Shown one piece after another: positions 54,321 through 64,000 of a stretch of 64,000 nucleotides of DNA (the stretch's first letter is position 1; the number at the start of each line of letters is the position of its first letter). The stretch covers positions 558,001 through 622,000 of the forward strand of contig JAPTOF010000030.1 in NCBI GenBank assembly GCA_028554755.1, read 5' to 3'. The notes below the pieces were generated by a model, which was not told the origin of the DNA, did no database searches, and was given only the letters and a program-made list of their open reading frames with translations. This DNA is from Cordia subcordata. Taxonomy: Eukaryota; Streptophyta; Magnoliopsida; Boraginales; Cordiaceae. The position numbers were made by a program, and so were the translations under genes.

Positions 54321-55941
54321 TGATATCGCTATTTGAGCACAAGCCTAAATAGTCCGTAAGTGCACGGGACGTGTGTAATACATTGTGTGCAAGTGCAGGG
54401 TCGAATCCACAGGGAGGCTACCTTGGTTTAGTCTTTATGTGCTCAAATGCCTTAAACTAGCTACGTGCGTGTGTGTACTTACTTTGGGATAGAAGGGAGC
54501 ACGGAAAAAGGGAAATAAAAACTAATCTATGGAGGAACTTAAGGGAGCCAAACTAAGGAAGGAAACACTAATAAAGAAGAAGGGGACCTAGGGCGATTGC
54601 ATTGCAACAATACTTGGGCTGTGATAACAGATGATGTCTATCTAAGGCTCGGGACTTCTATTGCCGTTGTGTTGATCGAGGGCTCTCTTAACCAATACTA
54701 GTGGTTCAACTTGTTAGCTAGATTTAAAGCTAAGGGTCAATCCCTCCTAGCCTACGCAATCCGTGCTTAGAACTTATCCCTTGGCTAGATTTAAAGCCAA
54801 GGACTAGCACCTAAACACTACGTGACATTACGGCTCAATTAACCAACACTAACATGGGTGTGGGATACTCTAGTCTAGGTTAACTTATCCGCTTGACTGG
54901 ATTTAAAGCCAAGGACTAGCACCTAAACTCGACTAAGCATAGCATGTAACCTATTAGCTGGATTTAAAGCTAAAGCCTACTCTACTAAGCAAAGCCACGA
55001 GATCAAGCAGAATAACATCACCCATATAAGCAGATAAGAGCATTTGAAGCACAAATAACACATGCATATTCACTTAGGCATTTTAACAAACACGTAGACA
55101 TGTTTGATTTCCAATACATAGACATATTGAATCATGCCATAAATTTATGTAAATAAACATGTATTAAGAGCCAAAGATCTACACAAATCCATTATTCAAA
55201 GCCCTAATCTAATAGACAACAACAATCAACCCTAAATCTAGCCTAATCTAGCAACATATTTACAAGAAATAGAGAAAGAACAAGAAGAACTTCCCTAAAT
55301 TCTTGCTTCCAAATCTGTACAAATCCTTCAAATCTTTGTTTAATGCTTCAATCCTAGCTTGGTGTGGGGTTTAGATATTGGTTTAGGGTGTTTTGTGAAG
55401 TGGGTAAAGGGTTAGGGTTTATTAGGATTTAAGAAATAAAAGTTCCTCCCTTGAAAATGACCTGAAAATAGCTTTTTATGGATTTCTTTAGCGCACAGCC
55501 GGTCGACCCGGTCGATCGGCTCCTCTTTCTTGCTCGACCAGCTTCAATCATGATGCTCTCTGGAATGGCCGGTCGACCTAGGCGGTCGACCGGCTTCTTG
55601 AGGAACTCGACCGGCTTCAAATCTTTTATTCTCTGGAGCGGCCGGTCGACCTATCTTCTTCTAAGTCGACCGACTGGATCAGAATGATCTCTTCTTTATT
55701 TCTTTTCTTCCGGTCTTCATCCGTTAGCTCATTTCTTCCTCGCATAAGCTTGAACCCTTCCAAAACACCCCTAAAACAAGGAATATAACACTTAGTATAG
55801 TATTTATGAACCTAAATACATTATGTACAAATATTAACAAATATGCATAAACTTTATACTAAGCGCACTCAATTATACTCTAAACACCCTTAAATATGCA
55901 TGCAAAAACTAGATGCAAACATGCACAAATGACATACATCA
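54321..55941 (-). repeat. G2 3' LTR (1,621 bp)
   Basis: On the minus strand it starts TGATGTATGTCATTTG (at 55941) and ends GCGATATCA (at 54321). It contains the hairpin module (54714-54973), a CATAAAAAG box (about 55475) and a GTCGAC cluster (about 55497-55672). Confidence 0.9.
54714..54973 (-). other. Four-hairpin module, G2 3' LTR
   Basis: Same order as G1, read on the minus strand. H4 54714-54733 (TTAGCT/AGCTAA), H3 54780-54801 (CTTGGCT/AGCCAAG), H2 54892-54913 (one arm altered: CTTGACT), H1 54954-54973 (TTAGCT/AGCTAA). Loop AGATTTAA or GGATTTAA on the plus strand. Confidence 0.8.
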
Positions 55942-55960
55942 ACACCCCCAAACCTTTCCC
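55942..55960 (-). other. Polypurine tract of G2
   Basis: The minus strand reads AAAGGTTTGGGGGTGT against the 3' LTR start. The same sequence style as G1. Confidence 0.75.
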
Positions 55961-57454
55961 TTGCTTGTCCTCAAGCAAGCCTAAATGAAGTCTATCCTCA
56001 TGCTTTTCAAAGAGTTGCCAATTGTATTGACTTGCTATCTTTTCGCATCCAAGGGGTACAAGGGGTCATTCTTTTCATGTAAGGGCTTCCCTAGTCTTTT
56101 TCGGATCCTCCCTTTGATCACAAGGGGTCTCACACCTCTTGGGAATGTCACCAAGTAGCTAGAACCACCACAAACTTAGGATTCCAACTCATGCACTCGG
56201 GATGTTGATACTTCGTCCTCTATCAACTAACATACCTCCCAATTTGCACTTAGCCCCAAAGATACAAGAAAGAGAAGATACATCACAATGGCTCACATTG
56301 ACGTAAGAGCCTTATTCATAACACATGAAAGAACAAAAGAGATACTTGTGTCAACTTGACATTATGTCACTTGACATTTATTCAACATACTTCACTTTTC
56401 AATCTTTTTGATGCCTTTTTTTAATTTTTTTTTCATTTTTGGATTTTATTTTCTTCTTTTTTTTTTTCAATTCATAAATAGAACAAAAAGGAAAAAGAAA
56501 AGGCTAAGGCAAACTAAAAGAACCAATCAAGGAATGGGCACTATCAACAACCCTTTAAAAACACTTTTTCCAACCAAGTTGTGGGGAAACTACAAGGTGC
56601 ATTCTTAGAAATACTCACTTCCTACAGTTTTCAAAAGGATTCTCTTCAAAGTCTAGGTTATACCCTACACTCCATTTACTCCCCACAATACACCCTTATC
56701 TTCTCCAATCAAATAAGTCAATAACAAAAGCCAACTCTCCAACCAACGTGGAGATAAACTAACTCAAAATAGGCAAAAAAATGAAAAATTTGAACACATT
56801 TTAAGCAAAAAATAAGATATGGCAAGCAAATCTATCCCAAATATGATATAAACAATAAATGAACAACCACACCCCCAAACCTAAACTTTGCTTGTCCTCA
56901 AGCAAAAATCACAAAGCCACAAGACAAGCACTCAACATGAAATACATATGGGGAATGCAGAGAGGGATAGATAAGGACAAGTAAAAGATGGATAGATACA
57001 ACCTTGTTTCCATGTAGTCCGCAAATTCCGAAAACAATCCAATGATCTACTAGCCTTTATCTTTTGTGGAAAGCACTAATGCTCGAAAAACAAAGAAGAG
57101 ATTAGAAGATATGCTATGCAAGCTCACATTGACATTTGAAATGATAAACAAGGATGTAAACACGGGGTAAGGGATTGATGCACAAATGAAGGAAAGGAGC
57201 AAGAACAAGTAAGGGAGTAAAAATGTAACCTACTAAGAATGAAAATAAACAAAAGAAATCTTAAAATATAAAAAGGTAAGATAAACAAAAGCAATCTAAT
57301 CTATTATGTGCAAAGCAAGAATAAGTACAAGAAAACTAATCTACTATATACAAAGGCAAAAGAAAATAAATACAAGAAAAACAAGAAAAATATGAACAAG
57401 CCTAGGGTGCCCCCTAGTAGCGCTGGATTTAACGCCTCCAGCCGGGCGCCAATG
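55961..57454 (-). other. G2 3' noncoding region
   Basis: AT-rich noncoding sequence between the ORF stop and the polypurine tract, colinear with G1 41700-43200 (for example GGGCACCCTAGGCTTGTTC at about 57400 and the second GGTTTGGGGGTGTGG at about 56870). No gene seen. Confidence 0.7.
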
Positions 57455-59413
57455 TTAGAGTAATATATGTTTAAAGTTGCGTGGCACAAATTGTCGAATA
57501 ATCATCAAAGCACAGAATATAGAAGGAAAAGGGTCATGCACTAAAGGTTGGGGCAATGAATGCATGATGCACCCCTTTTCAAGATCCCACCCTAAAATAT
57601 CAAATGAATGCGCAAGTGTGGAATGAAGCATGCTCAAACGTGAAGAATCATGTCCCGCTTGCTCTTTAATTAGCCACCCCAATGCCTTCTTCTCATAATC
57701 AAGGGCTAGGAACACACTTCCCCCATGGGTCAAAGATAGGTCTAATGCATGCAACATGGGAAACGTGCTTTCTAACCCTAGATGAAAATGTTCTATGCAT
57801 GAAGGCACAAACGTGAGCTCCAAAAAGAAAGACTCAATGGAATGAGAAATGGGGGTTGGAACGACATTTGGAGAAGAAGGAGCAACGATATAGGAAGTGG
57901 ATGTACTACACTCTTCTTCTCCACAAGATATAACATGATCAGGCCTAGGTCGTTCTAACTCCTCACGAAGGGTGAATTCGATCTTAATGGGCTCTATTTC
58001 CATCAATGAATCATCAAACATCCAAAGAGACCCATAGATCATTCTTTCAAGCACATCAATTCCTTTCTTATGTGTCTTCTTAGAGTTGCTATTCTCTTCA
58101 ACATCATGATTCTTAACTCCAAGAAACTTATCATCTAAAATATCCGAAATTGATGTCTTGTTTTCCCCAGTGGATGACTTTAAACCTTCACTAGCTACAG
58201 TCTCTTTAAATTCATCAATACATTCATCACTAGTGGGTGTCATCTCGCCATCATGCTTTTCATATGGGGTAGACACTAATGGAGGGGGCAATGGGGACTC
58301 AACGAATTCCTCATCATGTATGCATGAATGCTCAAAGGGAGAATGCGCACTAAACTCCCTAAATGTCGACTCGGAATGCAATTGAGTACTATCGACACAA
58401 AACTCAACCTCCATGTGTACGGAATGTGTGGGATGAGGAGAAAGAAAAAGCTCATGTGACTCAATAGGAGATGTTGAAAGCTTAAGAGGATAGGGTACTA
58501 TTTCCTCTAAAACATAATCACAAGAGTCATCAAGAACCAAGTTATCATTAAGCTCATCTTCATCCTCACTTCAAGATGTTATCTCTCCATCAACCTCTCT
58601 TTCTAGCTGTCTCTCCCATACATCATCATTTCCACCCTTAGTCACCTCATTGTTAGGTCTCATCTTTATCCCGTCAACTCGTTCTAAAGGTATCTCAAAA
58701 GTCTCACTAATGAGTTGCATAGTCTCAGCCATTCTCTTCAAGCACTCTCCTAGAGATTTGGATTCTCGCTTAAAACTCTCTAGTTCCTCTTGATTAGATT
58801 GGAGGAGAGATTGGGATTGCTCAAGCATTTGATCTAGTTGCTTCGAGAGTGTAGACATAACGAAAGAGGGTTCAACCTAGTGAAAAGGGTAGTCATGTTG
58901 AAAATCATTTTGCACATAACCATCAAAAAACTCGGGAAAGTAATGGGTGGAAAAATAAGGTGTTAGAGGTGGACAATCGAAACTAGAAGGTGAATGGAAT
59001 AAAGAGTCATCTTGACCCCATTGTGAAAATGCATGATGTTGCTCCCTAGAATCATGATAGCTAGATGTAGATGCATGCATGGGCATATGATTGCTAGGGG
59101 CATAGGGCATTGCATGCAATCGGGGATAAGAGTGGAATGTGTGAGGAGCACTAGAAAAGTGAGCACGGCTTCCACAATGATTGCAATAAGAAGAATATGC
59201 ATCCCTATAGTCATGATTACTAAATGAAGATGCATGATATGTTGCATGACTATAGGGGTCATTAGTAGCACTAGCCCTAGGTGGGGAATTCTCGTGGGGA
59301 CAGAAAACGGTAGGATGCATGAAACTTCCACACAAGCGACATGCATAAAGGACACGTTCGGGTGGTGAGGAAGAGGATACAAGTGACCACGAAGAAGCAT
59401 TAGGATCGGTCAT
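57455..59413 (-). pseudogene. G2 single ORF: CCHC knuckle, coiled coil, unknown C-terminal region
   Basis: One reading frame of about 653 codons, ATG 59413-59411 to TAA 57457-57455, with only two nonsense codons (TAG 58879-58877; TGA 58573-58571) and no frameshift. Residues 25-38 form a canonical CCHC knuckle (CRLCGSFMHPTVFC); a second, degenerate one follows (CNHCGSRAHFSSAP). Next come Tyr/His/Ser-rich sequence, then a Leu/Gln/Glu heptad region (MSTLSKQLDQMLEQSQSLLQ, from 58858) that looks like a coiled coil. The last ~360 residues (58540-57455) are acidic and then hydrophobic (LGLESTFPMLHALDLSL, ALGWLIKEQAGHDSSRLS). I do not recognise this C-terminal part. The N-terminal half resembles a gag nucleocapsid-linker in layout. 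Confidence 0.75.
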
Positions 59414-59569
59414 ATTCAATGAATCACAAGTAAAACCCCTTCACAGTCAATTTTTTTTTAAAAATTTTTTCTAATTTTTTTTTTCAAAAAATGGAAAGCA
59501 AGTAAAAATAGTACACACGCAAACAACCAATCACAAACACAAAAGCACACAAAGAACCAATACCGTACC

Positions 59570-59587
59570 TCCCCGACAACGGCGCCA
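59570..59587 (-). other. Primer binding site, tRNA-Asp type (G2)
   Basis: The minus strand reads TGGCGCCGTTGTCGGGGA, six bases from the 5' LTR. It has one change from the G1 site (GCC to GTC). Confidence 0.85.
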
Positions 59588-59593
59588 AAAACT

Positions 59594-61199
59594 TGATATC
59601 GCTATTTAAGCACAAGCCTAAATAGCCCGCAAGTGCACGGGACGTGTGTAATACATTGTGTACAAGTGCGAGGTCGAATCCACAGGGAGGCTACCTTGGT
59701 TTAGTCTTTATGTGCTCGAATTCCTTAAACTAGCTACGTGCATGTGTGTACTTACTTTTGGATGGAAGGGAGCTTGGAAAAAGGAAAATAAAAACTAATC
59801 TATGGAGGAACTTAAGGGAGCCAAACTAAGGAAGGAAACACTAATAAAGAAGAAGGGGACCTAGGGTGATTGCATTGCAACAAGACTTGGGCTATGATAA
59901 CAGATGATGTCTATCTAAGGCTCAGGACTTCTATTGCCGTTGTGTTGATCGGGGGATCTCTTAACCAATACTAGTGGTTCAACCCGTTAGCTGGATTTAA
60001 AGCTAAGGGCCAATCCCTCCTAGCCTACGCAATCCGTGCTTAGAACTTATCCTCTTGGCTGGATTTAAAGCCAAGGACTAGCACCTAAACACTACGTGAC
60101 ATTAAGGCTCAATTAACCAACACTAACGTGGGTGAGAGATACTCTAGTCTAGGTTAATTTATCCGCTTGGCTGGATTTAAAGCCAAGGACTAGCACCTAA
60201 ACTCGACTAAGCATAGCATGTAACCTCTTAGCTGGATTTAAAGCTAAAGCCTACTTTACTAAGCAAAGCCACGAGATTAAGCACAATTACATCACCCATA
60301 TAAGTAGATAAGAGCATTTGAAGCACAAATAACACATGCATATTCACTTAGGCATTTTAACAAACACGTAGACATGTTTGATTTCCAATACATAGACATA
60401 TTGAATCATGCCATAAATTTATGTAAATAAACATGTATTAAGAGCCAAAGATCTACACAAATCCATTATTCAAAGCCCTAATCTAATAGACAACAACAAT
60501 CAACCCTAAATCTAGCCTAATCTAGCAACATATTTACAAGAAATAGAGAAAGAACAAGAAGAACTTCCCTAAATTCTTGCTTCCAAATCTGTACAAATCC
60601 TTCAAATCTTTGTTTAATGCTTCAATCCTAGCTTGGTGTGGGGTTTAGATGGTGGTTTAGGGTGTTTTGTGAAGTGGGTCAAGGGTTAGGGTTTATTAGG
60701 ATTTAAGAAATAAAAGTTCCTCTCTCGAAAATAAGCTGAAATGAGCTTTATATGGATTTCTTCAACGCACAGCCGGTTGACCTAGCTCTCTTTCTTGCTC
60801 GACCGGCTTCAATCATGATGCTCTCTGGAATGGCCGGTCGACCGAGGCGGTCGACTGGCTTTAAATCTTTTATTCTCTGGAGCGGCCGGTCAACCGTCTA
60901 GGTCGACTGGCTCTTCTTCTAAGTCGACCGGCTGGATCAGAATGATCACTTCTTTATTTCTTTTCTTCCGGTCTTCATCCATCAGCTCATTTCTTCCTCG
61001 CATAAGCTTGAACCCTTCCAAAACACTCCTAAAACATGGAATATAACACTTAGTATAGTATTTATGCACCTAAATACATTATGTATAAATATTAACAAAT
61101 ATGCATAAAATTTATACTAAGCGCACTCAATTATACTCTAAACACCCTAAAATATGCATGCAAAAACTAGATGCAAACATGCACAAATGACATACATCA
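59594..61199 (-). repeat. G2 5' LTR (1,606 bp)
   Basis: On the minus strand from 61199 (TGATGTATGTC) to 59594 (GCGATATCA). It contains the GTCGAC cluster (about 60775-60932), a CATATAAAG box (about 60750), telo-box-like AAACCCTAA (about 60685) and the hairpin module (59987-60247). Confidence 0.9.
59987..60247 (-). other. Four-hairpin module, G2 5' LTR
   Basis: H4 59987-60006 (TTAGCT/AGCTAA), H3 60054-60075, H2 60166-60187 (both CTTGGCT/AGCCAAG), H1 60228-60247 (TTAGCT/AGCTAA). All arms are intact. Confidence 0.82.
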
Positions 61200-62157
61200 T
61201 GTACCATTGAATGAAGGAGGATTGGGGATTGGAACTTTGGAGGACCACAAAAACATTTTTTTCATCAAAATTTTTTGGAGAGTGTATGCATATCGGGACA
61301 CACTTTGGAGCTAATGGGTGCATTCAAACTATATCAAGAATGAAGCAATCTGGACTATTTCTTGCTCATATGATTCAAGTTGGATCATAAAGAAACTACT
61401 CAAGTGCCGTGCCTCAATAAGAAGTCAAATTACGCACATTATTGGAGATGGAAGAAGCATACACTTTTGACTTGATAAATGGCATAACAATGGAACTCTT
61501 CTTGAGCATCGAAGTGACACTTTTAATCATCCAGCTCTCCATGCAAAGGTACGGGAGAATTACTCAAATGGTTCTTGGAATTGTCCCATTCAATTTGTTC
61601 ATATCCCCATTCCAAATGCTGCCCTAATTGAGAGCAACTCAGATACTTTCTCTTGGGGTCTCTCAAATGTTGGGAATTTCTCTTTCAAGCACACTTCGGA
61701 GCATTTACGTGGGAGAAGAAGCAAAATTGAATGGCACAATATCATTTGGTACAAAAATCACACACCAAGGCATGCTTTTATCACACGGCTCGCGATGCAT
61801 GATCGCCTCACCACAAAATTCAAAATGAATAATTAGGGTATAGAAATCAATACAAATTGCATCTTTTGCAATTTTGGTCGCGAGAAAAGGGATCATCTTT
61901 TCTTCCATTGTAGTTTCGCAAGAAGAATATGGCAAATGGAACTCAAGTTAACGTATATCAAGAATCCACCAATCTCAGGGGATGAGATTATTACATTCCT
62001 TACCCCGCATGCTCTTGAAGACAATCTTAAAGCAACAATCATTAAACATCTCTTGGGAGTAGCAATCTATTTCATTTGGATGGAAAGAAATGATCGACAA
62101 TTAAACAAAGGAGCGCAAACGGGGGAGCAAATCTTCTCATCCATCTTCAACCATTGG
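61200..62157 (+). repeat. Array unit U9, right part
   Basis: Starts with the right TSD copy of G2, then thumb/zf-RVT with several stops (about 61312 and 61834). The end frame 61936-62208 is open. Subtype II finger (GREKRDHLFF). Confidence 0.87.
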
Positions 62158-63836
62158 TTTCCCCAACATCTTTGTGAAGTGGATAATGGCTTGCATCATA
62201 ACACCTAGCTTCTCCATCTCCATTAAAGGAAGTCTTGAGGGATACTTTCAAGGAGCAAGTGGCATTAGACAATGTGACCCTCAGTCTCCTTATATCTCTG
62301 TCTTATGCATGGAAGTCCTTTCATCTGTACTTAATGGTTCAGGACATCACTCAAAATTTAGCTACCATCTTAAATGTGTTAAACTTAAGCTGAATCATAT
62401 TTGCTTTGCGGACGATCTTTTCATATTTTGCAAAGGTAACTTGGAGTCAATTACATGTATTATGGAGATATTAGAAAAGTTTTGTGAATAGTTGGGACTC
62501 AACGTGAACAACAGCAAAAGTGATGTCTTTCTTGGGGGTTTTTCACAGAATGAAAGAAAGCTCATTCTTGAAAAGCTTGACTTCAAAGAGGGACTTCTTC
62601 TAATTCATTACCATGGGGTCGATTGGTCGCTTGGAAACTTCGCAAAGGAGATTGTGGACCCCTTTTGGAGAAAATCAATGGAAGAATTGAACATTGGACC
62701 ACACTAAGTCTCTCATATACTGGAAGGCTTACACTCGTAAAGTCAACACTCTCACAAATTTGTGCATTTTGGGCACGCTGACTTCTTTTTCCAAAATGCA
62801 TTATTAAGGAAATTGAGTCAAAGTTTTGCGCCTTTCTTTGGAGAGCCACGGGTGCAAAGATTGCATGGAACAATATTTGTGTACCTTTGAAAGAAGGAGG
62901 ATTGGGGATTGGATCTTTAGAGGACGTCAACAACATTTTCTTCATCAAAGTTTTTAGGAGAATGTATGCATATCGAGACACTTTAGAGCAAATGGGTGCA
63001 TTCAAACTACATCAAGAATGAATCAATTTGGACTATTTCTTACTCATATGATTCAAGTTGGATCATAAAGACACTACTCAAGTGCAGAGCCTCAATAAGA
63101 AGTCAAATTATGCACATTATTGGAGATGGAAGAGGCATACATTTTGGGCTCGTTAAATGGCATAACAATGGAACTCTTCTTGAGCATTGGAGCGAAGCCT
63201 TTAATCATCCACCTCTCCATGCAAAGGTACGAGAGATTTACTCAAGTGGTTCTTGGAATTGGCCCATTCAACTTGTTCATATACCCATTTCCACACACTG
63301 CCCTTATTGAGAGCAACTCGAATAATTTCTCTTTGGGTCTCTCAATTGTTGGGAATTTCCCTTTCAAGCATACTTGGGAGCATTTGCGTGGGAGAAGAAG
63401 CAAAATTGAATGGCACAACATTATTTGGTACAAAAATCACACACCAAGGCATGCTTTTATCACACGGCTCACGATGCATGATCGCCTCACCGTAAAATTC
63501 AAAATGAATACTTGCAGTATTGAAATCAATACAAATTGCATCTTTTGCAATTTTGTTTGCAAGAAAAGGGATCATCTTTTCTTCCATTATAGTTTCGCAA
63601 GAAGAATATGGCGAATGGAACTCAAGTTAACGTATATCAAGAATCCGCCAATCTCGTGGGATGAGATTATTACATTCCTTCCCCCGCATGCTCTTGAAGA
63701 CAATCTTAAAGCAACAATCATTAAACATCTCTTGGGAGCGGCAATATATTTCATTTGGATGGAAAGAACTGATCGACAATTCAACAAAGGAGTGCAAGCA
63801 GAGGAGCAAATCTTCTCATCCATCTTCAACCATTGG
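62158..63836 (+). repeat. Array unit U10 (1,679 bp)
   Basis: Palm 62174-62491 with IRQCDPQSPYIS (Gly lost) and FADDLFIF. zf-RVT frame 63120-63887 (255 codons) is one of the longest in the array, with NCIFCNFVCKKRDHLFF. Subtype II. Confidence 0.87.
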
Positions 63837-64000
63837 TTTCCCAAACATCTTTGTGAAGTGGATAATGGCTCGGATCACAACCCCTAGCTTCTCCATCTCC
63901 ATTAATGGAAGTCTTGAGGGATACTTTAAAGGAGCAAGTGGCATTAGACAAGGTGACCCTCTCTCTCCTTATATCTTTATCTTATGCATGGAAGTCTTTT
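63837..64000 (+). repeat. Array unit U11 (runs off the window)
   Basis: The first 164 bp of another unit: palm with [25 protein letters not shown]. It shows that the array continues to the right. Confidence 0.87.

Larger units (their letters stand above)
54321..61199 (-). mobile_element. G2: Athila-related non-autonomous LTR element with a single unusual ORF
   Basis: 6.9-kb minus-strand element. Its LTRs (54321-55941, 59594-61199), tRNA-Asp-type primer site, polypurine tract and 1.5-kb 3' noncoding region all match G1. In place of gag-pol it carries one ~653-codon frame (59413-57455). No protease, RT, RNase H or integrase is present, so any movement would need a helper such as an intact G1 relative. 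Confidence 0.9.
27496..64000 (+). repeat. Tandem array of LINE ORF2-derived ~1.68 kb units
   Basis: At least eleven direct copies of one segment of ORF2, from just before the RT palm block [10 protein letters not shown] through FADD, thumb and zf-RVT to the ORF2 C-terminus EEQIFSSIFNH. Every copy is joined to the next at the same breakpoint (..TTCAACCATTGG / TTTCCCCAACATCTTTG..), at about 28660, 30161, 31841, 33591, 35268, 45676, 47971, 50263, 53592, 62158 and 63837. Spacing is 1.68 kb once insertions are removed. The zf-RVT and palm frames differ across the junction, so units do not form one continuous protein. One founder duplication followed by unequal exchange is the simplest origin. Confidence 0.9.

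Noticed and set aside
57455..59413. Three separate small genes in G2 (58877-59413, 58571-58858, 57455-58540)
   Set aside because: All three share one frame and are separated only by single stop codons with coding-like sequence in between, so they are one interrupted ORF.
27496..64000. CRISPR-like or rDNA-like tandem repeat
   Set aside because: The units are 1.68 kb and clearly encode LINE RT fragments. There are no short repeat/spacer arrays and no rRNA motifs.

Overview
The window looks like a repeat-rich, AT-rich stretch of a plant nuclear genome, most likely a eudicot. The evidence is L1-type LINEs with a DUF4283-like/CCHC ORF1 and an endonuclease–RT–zf-RVT ORF2, Athila-like Ty3/gypsy elements primed by tRNA-Asp, and a long copia-type solo LTR. 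I see no host gene, rRNA, tRNA or CRISPR array. Nearly every coding region is a pseudogene of a retroelement.

Layout. 1-4836: broken LINE pieces (L0 ORF2 +, a gag fragment -, a gag-only element end +, an ORF2 fragment -). 4837-16540: LINE H (+), whose ORF1 is split by a minus-strand solo LTR (5402-7201), a full-length LINE A (7276-13108) and a 5'-truncated LINE C (13208-15920); A and C have 16-17 bp target-site duplications (TSDs). 16545-27495: LINE O (+), interrupted by a minus-strand 'gag-only' element B (17512-26238), which is itself interrupted by the well-preserved LINE D (17826-23844); both inner insertions have clear TSDs. 27496-64000: a tandem array of ~1.68 kb units cut from LINE ORF2 (RT palm to zf-RVT), about 11 units, running off the right edge. 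The array is interrupted by Athila-like element G1 (36041-44764, TSD GTCAA), a 5'-truncated gag-only element (51136-52770, 16 bp TSD) and a minus-strand Athila-related element G2 (54321-61199, TSD TGTAC).

How it fits together. LINEs A, D and C supply the complete ORF1/ORF2 layout. In D the two ORFs overlap by ATGA. The gag-only elements carry just ORF1 and a private 3' UTR with a conserved hairpin, yet end in the same CCGC-poly(A) tail as the autonomous LINEs, so they are candidates for trans-mobilisation by LINE ORF2. G1 and G2 share LTRs, primer site and 3' noncoding region but neither is autonomous: G1 has lost most of pol by an in-frame deletion, and G2 has in place of gag-pol one ~653-codon frame (two nonsense codons) with a CCHC knuckle and an unrecognised C-terminal region. 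Their LTRs carry four hairpins with a fixed TTAAATC(C/T) loop and co-varying stems. Coordinates of degenerate element edges are accurate to about 10-30 bp; TSD-bounded edges are exact unless stated.
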